From positions 372,001 to 436,000 of the forward strand of contig OY725504.1 in NCBI GenBank assembly GCA_963281255.1: 64,000 nt of DNA. The letters are read 5' to 3'. Source of the DNA: Aphrocallistes beatrix. Taxonomy: Eukaryota; Porifera; Hexactinellida; Sceptrulophora; Aphrocallistidae. Shown here piece after piece: positions 57,701 through 64,000 of the stretch; position 1 is the stretch's first letter; every line of letters begins with the position of its first letter. The notes under the pieces are model-generated. The model was given only the letters and a program-made list of their open reading frames with translations, was not told the DNA's origin and ran no database searches. The position numbers and the translations under genes are program-made.

Positions 57701-60700
57701 TGAGCCTATTGTTAACTTTCTGCCACTTTTAGGAGTGGTGCGTTTGGTGTCGAGTCTGGACAGAGAGACAGAGGACACACACGTGTTAGAAATCACAGCA
57801 TCTGATCTCGGCTCCCCGCCACTACAATCAGACACCAATGTCATCTTGACACTATCTGTCACTGACTCTAATGATAACTCTCCACAGTTCACTCAAACTC
57901 CAACTTCTCCTATCTCAGTGAGCGAGGGAGAAAATCCCAATTTTGTGGTTGACACTTATTCCGCCACTGACAGAGATTTAGGCGCCAATGCTGTTGTCAC
58001 CTTTACTCTGACAGGAGGAGAAGGGGGTTTCGAGGTGGACAGGGTGTCTGGAGAGTTGAAAGTAGCGAGTCAGTTGGATAGAGAGACTCAAGATAGCTAC
58101 ATTCTCACTGTGAGTTATTTTTAGAATTATCTTATTAACCTTTACTGCCAGAGGATTACTGGAAATTATTGCGAATTTGTGGCACTAATTTTGCTATAAA
58201 TTTTGTGACATAATTTCAGATTAATACAATGGTCCATGGTGATTCAAACTGATTATTAGACTTGAATATTTTCCGGGTGTACGTATATTTTCACACCTCA
58301 TCCAATCTTCCTAAATGTTTTCAACACTTTCTATGATCTCTCTTGTTTGCGCAGAGATCACTTCACATGAGAATGTTGTCATCCTTAAAGCACGATTATC
58401 CCAGCTGTTCCATCTATTTATGGCTTTCTAAATTTAGATCACCGCTATAGATGGAGGTCCCATTCCACTCAGTGCTACAGCAACTGTAGTGGTTAGCATT
58501 GGAGATATTAATGACGTCACGCCTACCTTTCCTGCTAACACACCGTCTAGTGTCAATATCAAAGAAAATCTAGACATTGGACAGGCAGTGACGACACTAA
58601 CAGCTGTTGATGGGGACATAGGTGTGAATGAAGTGGTCAAGTATGCCATCACGAGTAGTGTGCCCACTTCTGGGTTAAACACGTTTCAGATTAACGAGGA
58701 TTCTGGTCATATTACAGTTAAGACCGATGATATAGATCGCGAGAACATTCCAATGTACAGTCTCATAGTAACGGCGACAGACCTCGGGAATCCTCCACTT
58801 AGTTCCAGTACCAATTTAGAGGTGTTAGTTTCAGATGTGAATGATGAGAATCCAATGTTCACACAGAATGTGTACAGAGAGACTATCCTTGAGAACGGAG
58901 CTGTGTTGACAGCTGTTCTCACTGTGACAGCTACTGATGCAGATGCAGGAGTGAATGGATTGGTCGCCTATTCTATTTCGGGACCAGAAGCGGATATGTT
59001 TAGTATCGACATAGAATCAGGTACTTAATCAGGACTGCAATTAAATGTCAAAAAGAGCATTTTGTACGGTGGAGTGGTTTAAACCGGACACTTTTTGCCC
59101 GAATTTTTCCACAACCAAATCACTCTGAACCCATTGGTTACGGCCTGTTCATGTGTACATACTGCCTTCGCCAAAGTAATTTATTATATTATAAATTTTC
59201 ACACATTCGAAATACTCAAGAGTTCATCAATTTATTTCCTATGCACTTTCATTTCTGTACTATAAATAGATTTATCAACTTTCTATTTTTAGGTGAAATA
59301 TCTACTAATGGGACTTTTGACTTTGAAACTAAATCCCAATACAGCTTCACAGCAACGGCAGTGGACAATGGGAATGCCACCAGGCAAGGATCAGCTACCG
59401 TCATAGTGACGATTGCAGATCTGAATGACAATCATCCATCCATCCAGCCAACTACCTTCTCAACTCAGCTGTTGGAAGACGCTATGGTTGGTACTGTGAT
59501 ACTAGATGTGGATGCTACAGATAGGGACACAGGAGCTAATGCAGTTGTGAAGTAAGAACAGTGAATAGGAGTGTCGAAATTTGCTATTTTGGTGGTGTTT
59601 ATCTACTTTATAACAAACAAAACAAACATACGAATACATACTGTTGAATCTTCAGTATATACAATGTATTGTCTTTCTGGTAAGTAATTGCATTGATCTG
59701 TCCTGAATATTGAATCTGATTCCAACGACTCAACACATTCAACTCCTCTTATATGATTGATATGCATTTAGAATCTGATATGGGACTTCAACACTCACTC
59801 CTACTCAATATCTCCTACTTAGATACTTGGATTTCTAACGTTGAATCTAGTTTTAATTCCTATAAAGACGTGTTCTGTCTTGAAAACTGTTTCATAAGGT
59901 CTTTTAGCGAATTCTGATATGAACCGAATTGAGAGAATATAACTTTGCTGTTGTAACCACACACACAGATATTCCATCTTCCCTGATGCATTCTGATATA
60001 AGAGATAACTCGAACTTTCCTTCCAACTCAGATTCACGATCAGGGACGATTCCAGGAGGAGGATTCGAAGTTTAAATCATTGGTTCCGGGACTCATGGAT
60101 CAGCCTAAGCACAGCGAGGCCTCAAATTCCCTTTTTTGCTCCAGTCCCAGTTCCATCCCCGTTTCAGGGGCGGATTGGACCATCGGAACATCGGCCAAAT
60201 CCCCAGTGGGACGGTTGGTCAGTAGGACGGTGGGCCGCTCTTGGAAATTTGCCAGTGCCGCCTAAGTATCCCAATCCGCTCCTACCCTGGTTCAAATTCC
60301 TGGGATCTCCCCTCTTCACGATGCTCCTAGCAGGTTCCAGTTTGTCAGAGTAGAGTCTACTCTCTTTCTGAACAGTTCCTATCCTCTCCAGCAGTTGCAG
60401 TTGAGATTTCGTACAATATTTCTTATTTACAGATAAGGAGACAGTTTGTTTACTCTTTCTCAGCTTTTGTTTGTATGTTTATATTTTCTTTTTTCAACTT
60501 TAAGTTTAGAATTGAGTATCTTTTCCAGATGTTGAATCATCGCTCCTACTCTTGAACGTGTTTCTTCCTTAGCTCCTACTTGCTGAGTTTCAGATCACTG
60601 AATTCTTGGAGAACTGATCTCTTTAGCGATGGTTGTTCGGGCATGCCTAATTTCCGGGACGGGGCCGTCACGGAAAATCTAGATACCTAATTTCCGGGGC

Positions 60701-63700
60701 GGGACGGGTTAAGAAACCTAATCTCCGGGACTGGACGGGACCGTCCCGGAGATTAGGCATCTTGACTCGTCCCGTCCTGGAAATTAGGTACCTAGATTTT
60801 CGGGATGGTTCCGTCCCGTCCCGGAAATTAGGTATGCCCGGTTGTTCTGATAATTGTGTCGGAGTAGGAATTGATCCTTGTTTCACTCTTGCAAATGTGT
60901 CCAATGGAATATGTTTTTTTGTGTGATCATTGCAGACGAGAATTTTGATGCAATTGTTCCAGTCATATGAGAGTATTGAGAAGATAATATTTACACACTA
61001 TTGCTATATTTAGTATATGGGAACATATTCTAAATATATTCACATATTTTCACACCTTGTGATGTATTAGTGTGGAATAATCTGATATTGGTTGAACTAT
61101 CTACCATAGAAATATTCTGACACATCAGTCTGTATTGAATCAATGTAAATTCATATAAGAAGTTGTGATGTTAGTGAGTAGTAGCTCAGACATTTTTCCC
61201 ATTTTATTAAAATGAAAATATATTCAAAACATATATACAGTCAAGGTCGCTTATTATGAACCCGCTTAATTAATATGAGCATTCGTTTTAGATAGGATTT
61301 GTATTGAATCAAGTTCGCTTAATATGAAGTATCTCCATTATGAACAGATTTTTTGGTCCCCTGGTGGTTCACAATAAGCGACCCTGACTGTATATAAAAT
61401 TCCCCAAATAGCACTTTTTATATGAATTTACATGGAAATTAGTACACAGTAGACAATGTATTTATAGCTTTTGTTGTTTAGTTTGTTTACATTTCTTGTT
61501 TACAGATTCGAGAAGATATCAGGCTCAGACGATTTCCTAGTCGATTTCGATTCCGGAGAAATAAAAGTGTCTAAAGCTCTTGACAGAGAAACAGTGTCGT
61601 TCTACTCCATCACAGTTAAAGCCATAGACCAAGGCACTCCGCAGTTAGATTCGCAGCCACTGATTGTACAGATAGACATACTAGATGTTAATGATAACTC
61701 ACCACAGTTCAATACACCCGTTACCAGTAATATCAACATTCCAGAGGATACCCCTGTTGCCATGTCAGTCGCTCAATTTTTCGCGAGTGATCCAGATTTC
61801 GGGGATAACGGAACGATCAGTTTCTCACTGACTGGGTCGAATTCCTTTGACGTTACCATGACAACCGGGGTGGTACGTGTGTCGCTAATTTTAGATCGCG
61901 AAACAAAGGACTCTTACAGCCTCACAATAACAGCATCTGATAACGGAACACCGCCAAGATCTGTCCAATCAAATCTGCTGATTTCAATCGCTGACGTCAA
62001 TGATAATGCACCCATATTTAACGACACAATCCAGACAACACTCTCCATCCGTGAAGACACGATCATTGGTCAGGTGTTGGTTCGTGTTGAAGCTAGTGAT
62101 CTAGATCTTGGCATGAACCAAGAAGTTAGTTTTAGGTTAGTGGATAGCAACCCAATCACTGGATTGGATACTTTTGGGATTGATGCCACTTCTGGTGACA
62201 TATTTGTGGCTATAAATAACACGGACAGAGAGTGTATTGGTCAATATGTTCTAAAGATAGAAGCATTGGACGGTGGGGTTCCAGTATTGTCTGCTAATCT
62301 GTCTATTTATGTAACTATAACTGATTTCAACGATAATCCACCGGTTTTCACACAAAGTGTTTTTGATTTGAGTATTCCTGAGTCAACTGTGCCACTTTCT
62401 GCCATTCACACATTTTCCTCGACTGATAATGATGAAGGTGTGAACAGTGAGGTGTCATATACGATCAGTGGCAGAGATGTCGCTAACTTCTCTGTTAACA
62501 CTTCTACTGGAGTTCTTTCAACGCGAGATAAGTTTGATTTCGAAACTAACACCTTTTACACCTTTCTAATTATAGCTACAGACAGAGGAGTGCCACCTCT
62601 TTCAAGTGTGGAAACTGTCACTGTGTCGATTCTGGATTCTAACGATAACGCGCCAGTATTATCTGATACTAAATATAGCAAGGGGCTCCTGGATAGTTTC
62701 AGTTCTGGTGCAACGGTATTCGTGTTCAATGCTACTGACAGGGATTCTAACAATTTCGGTTTGGTTCGATTCGAACTGGTTGGGAGGTCTTCAGGGTTTG
62801 AGGTGGATCGGGAAAAAGGTGTTTTGGTGTCGACTGGCCTTTTCACTGGACAAGTTGGTCGCACGTTCGATTTTGAAATAAAAGCTTTTGATAATGAAGG
62901 CGATTCTCCCACACTTTTCGACATAGAAAGCGTACACATTGTCGTTATCTCACAGAATCACGTCGTTGAGTTAGTGTTAGATCGATCCCCCGAGTTTGTA
63001 TCCACCACTCAGCACTCAATCGAAGATATCCTAACGCGAGAAACGGAATTAGTTGTCATAATCGACACAATCTCACCTTTTTATGATAGTTCTAATTTTA
63101 TCGACCTTGATAAATCTGTAGTTACCATCCACGCGACACATCCTACCACCAGCGGCCTGATAGAGACAGACGCCCTTGTCAGAGCGCTTGATGAAAGAGA
63201 GGCGTTTATTAATGAGCTATTATTAGCAATTCGTGTCCAGTTAGCTGCGCCAATTGTCCCTAGAGACACTACTCTTGTTACAGCTGAGTTAGCGCTAATA
63301 ATAGTATCAGCTGCTCTGTTTCTATTTATACTTTTCTGTGGTTGCATGTTGTGCCTGCTTATATGTCAGATATTTAGGATTAGAAGGAGGAAACGTGAAT
63401 ACGCGAAGTCCTATGCTAGCTTATCTACCTACATTCCTTCTCAAAGTGTTCTAACCTCTCCCACTGAACTAATGTCCTCCACCAATCCTCTGTATACTCA
63501 AACTTATCTTGAAAAAGAATCCTATCTCGAGAAGGCTTCTCTCCGTTACGAATCTCAGGAATTGACAATGGAAATGTTTGGAGATGACTTTAGTTTGGGG
63601 GAAACTACAGTAGTGGATTTGTTTGATGATGATTCTGTGATGAATGGACGTTTTCGGGATGCGATAGATTCGGTCGTTGAGTCCATCGATGATGAAGATC

Positions 63701-63756
63701 TACAGGTGTTAGTGGATTACGGAAGTGAGGATGGGTCTGGAATTTCTATAATTTGA
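51003..63756 (+). CDS. Giant cadherin, CDH23-like, about 19 cadherin repeats
   Basis: Fourteen exons: 51003-51281, 51579-51722, 51817-52111, 52459-52866, 53287-53605, 54008-54348, 54698-54906, 55394-56084, 56507-56818, 57099-57449, 57733-58109, 58438-59020, 59293-59551, 61506-63756. They total 6819 nt, all in phase (2272 aa). A signal peptide ([17 protein letters not shown]) precedes about 18 good cadherin repeats and one degenerate repeat, each with variants of the calcium motifs xPEx, DRE, DxDxGxN and DxNDNxPxF. Before the membrane, residues about 2000-2100 ([11 protein letters not shown]…[10 protein letters not shown]…[13 protein letters not shown]) resemble the ferredoxin-like membrane-adjacent domain of CDH23/PCDH15. 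TM at about 2118-2146, then a 126-aa tail ending [19 protein letters not shown], a class I PDZ-type end. No EGF or laminin-G domains. Several introns contain short DNA elements. Confidence 0.93.
51323..51479. mobile_element. CAGTCAGGGTCGC-family element (cadherin intron 1)
   Basis: Left CATTCAGGGTCGCTTATTAT; the right end is inverted (CGCCCCTGACTG). TA on both sides. Confidence 0.8.
51739..51777. repeat. GTT microsatellite (cadherin intron 2)
   Basis: About 12 GTT units lying within the 94-bp intron 51723-51816. Confidence 0.95.
52931..53122. mobile_element. CAGTCGACTCCGC-family element, long variant (cadherin intron 4)
   Basis: Same ends as the 159-bp copies but with an extra segment (ATTAAGCGGTTGATCCGATTA) near the right end, the longer form also seen at 42130. 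Confidence 0.88.
53769..53924. mobile_element. CAGTCGACTCCGC-family element, diverged ends (cadherin intron 5)
   Basis: Body well matched (GAGAACCCTATTAACCGAAA); the left end is shortened to CAGTCTTAATAGAGTCAC. Confidence 0.85.
56827..57075. repeat. CCATCCCT minisatellite filling cadherin intron 9
   Basis: Octamer CCATCCCT with CCAT sub-units covers nearly all of the 280-bp intron 56819-57098, leaving only the donor (GTGAGT) and acceptor (TTCATTAG). The long HPSIPPSL frames on both strands come from this repeat. Confidence 0.95.
60165..60289. mobile_element. hAT-like short element (cadherin intron 13)
   Basis: Ends CAGGGGCGGATTGG and CCAATCCGCTCCTACCCTG are imperfect inverted repeats typical of hAT-group elements. 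No clear 8-bp duplication. Confidence 0.65.
60639..60839. repeat. GC-rich GGGCATGCC fold-back repeat (cadherin intron 13)
   Basis: Begins GGGCATGCCTAATTTCCGGG and ends AAATTAGGTATGCCC, with inverted internal units. Confidence 0.85.
61236..61392. mobile_element. CAGTCAGGGTCGC-family element (cadherin intron 13)
   Basis: TA-flanked, ends CAGTCAAGGTCGCTTATTAT and AATAAGCGACCCTGACTG. It lies 114 bp before the last exon. Confidence 0.85.
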
Positions 63757-63939
63757 TTTTTGTTATTATTTGGGTTCTATTGATTTTGTATTGGTCAATT
63801 TTCTAATTTTTCCTTTGGCTTACTAAAATTATTATTTTCCTTTCAAGGTTTCTAAAATCGGAACTATTTAGAGTTTCAGTTCAATTAGCAACGGAAATAA
63901 TTCCATCAGCGTACGGGGCTAGAAAATATTTCGAGGAGA

Positions 63940-64000
63940 GGGCATGCCTAATTTCCGGGACGGACAGGACCGTCCCGGAAATTAGGTACATTTTCTGTCC
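63940..64000. repeat. GC-rich GGGCATGCC repeat, cut by the window edge
   Basis: Starts GGGCATGCCTAATTTCCGGG 184 bases after the cadherin stop codon and is still running at the end of the window. Confidence 0.8.

Larger units (their letters stand above)
59552..61505. other. Cadherin intron 13, repeat-rich
   Basis: The longest cadherin intron. Besides the elements listed separately, 59580-60060 and 60300-60600 hold no recognisable gene. Confidence 0.5.

Overview
The window is animal genomic DNA: AT-rich, spliced genes on both strands, small introns, many short inverted-repeat DNA elements, and no viral or LTR-type element that I can see. The mix of animal chromatin genes (NDE1/NDEL1, AF9/ENL, SETDB1, WDR60), a CDH23-like cadherin, a TRP-type channel, and lineage-expanded NHL-repeat and 7TM families in a compact layout suggests a demosponge. 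Amphimedon is my best guess, from memory of its NHL proteins; this is an inference, not a proven identification.

Layout. 2.2-5.2 kb: 3' part of an NDE1/NDEL1 gene (+). 7.0-8.2 kb: an intact NHL-repeat gene (+), followed at 8.6-9.99 kb by a scrambled duplication that joins NDE1 exons to the NHL 3' end. 10.5-12.0 kb: a compact AF9/ENL (YEATS) gene (+). 12.8-44.7 kb: one SETDB1-type H3K9 methyltransferase gene (+). I could assemble it as 18 coding exons (4014 nt, 1337 aa) that stay in frame throughout. Its introns hold other genes: an NHL paralog (-) in intron 6; a Tc1/mariner transposon, an Ig-domain fragment, five tandem 7TM genes (-) and a Cys-rich repeat protein (-) in the 16-kb intron 9; and an intronless WDR60/DYNC2I1 gene (+) in intron 13. 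46.6-50.1 kb: a three-exon ankyrin TRP-like channel (-, 1044 aa). 51.0-63.8 kb: a 14-exon giant cadherin (+, 6819 nt, 2272 aa) with about 19 cadherin repeats, a membrane-adjacent domain, a TM segment and a short tail.

How the genes relate. AF9/ENL reads acylated histones and recruits elongation factors, while SETDB1 writes the silencing mark H3K9me, so active and repressive chromatin genes are neighbours. NDE1 and WDR60 both belong to dynein biology. The cadherin and the channel are divergently arranged surface proteins. The 7TM array sits antisense inside SETDB1, so SETDB1 transcription must cross it.

Most promising for novelty: the 7TM tandem array with a shared upstream block and TATA boxes; a CUE-like ubiquitin-binding module plus two SUMO-interaction-like motifs in the SET insertion of SETDB1; a strong preference for TAG 3' splice sites, with a recurrent CTATTTATAG form; and several unrelated short DNA-element families whose ends all start CAGT next to TA.
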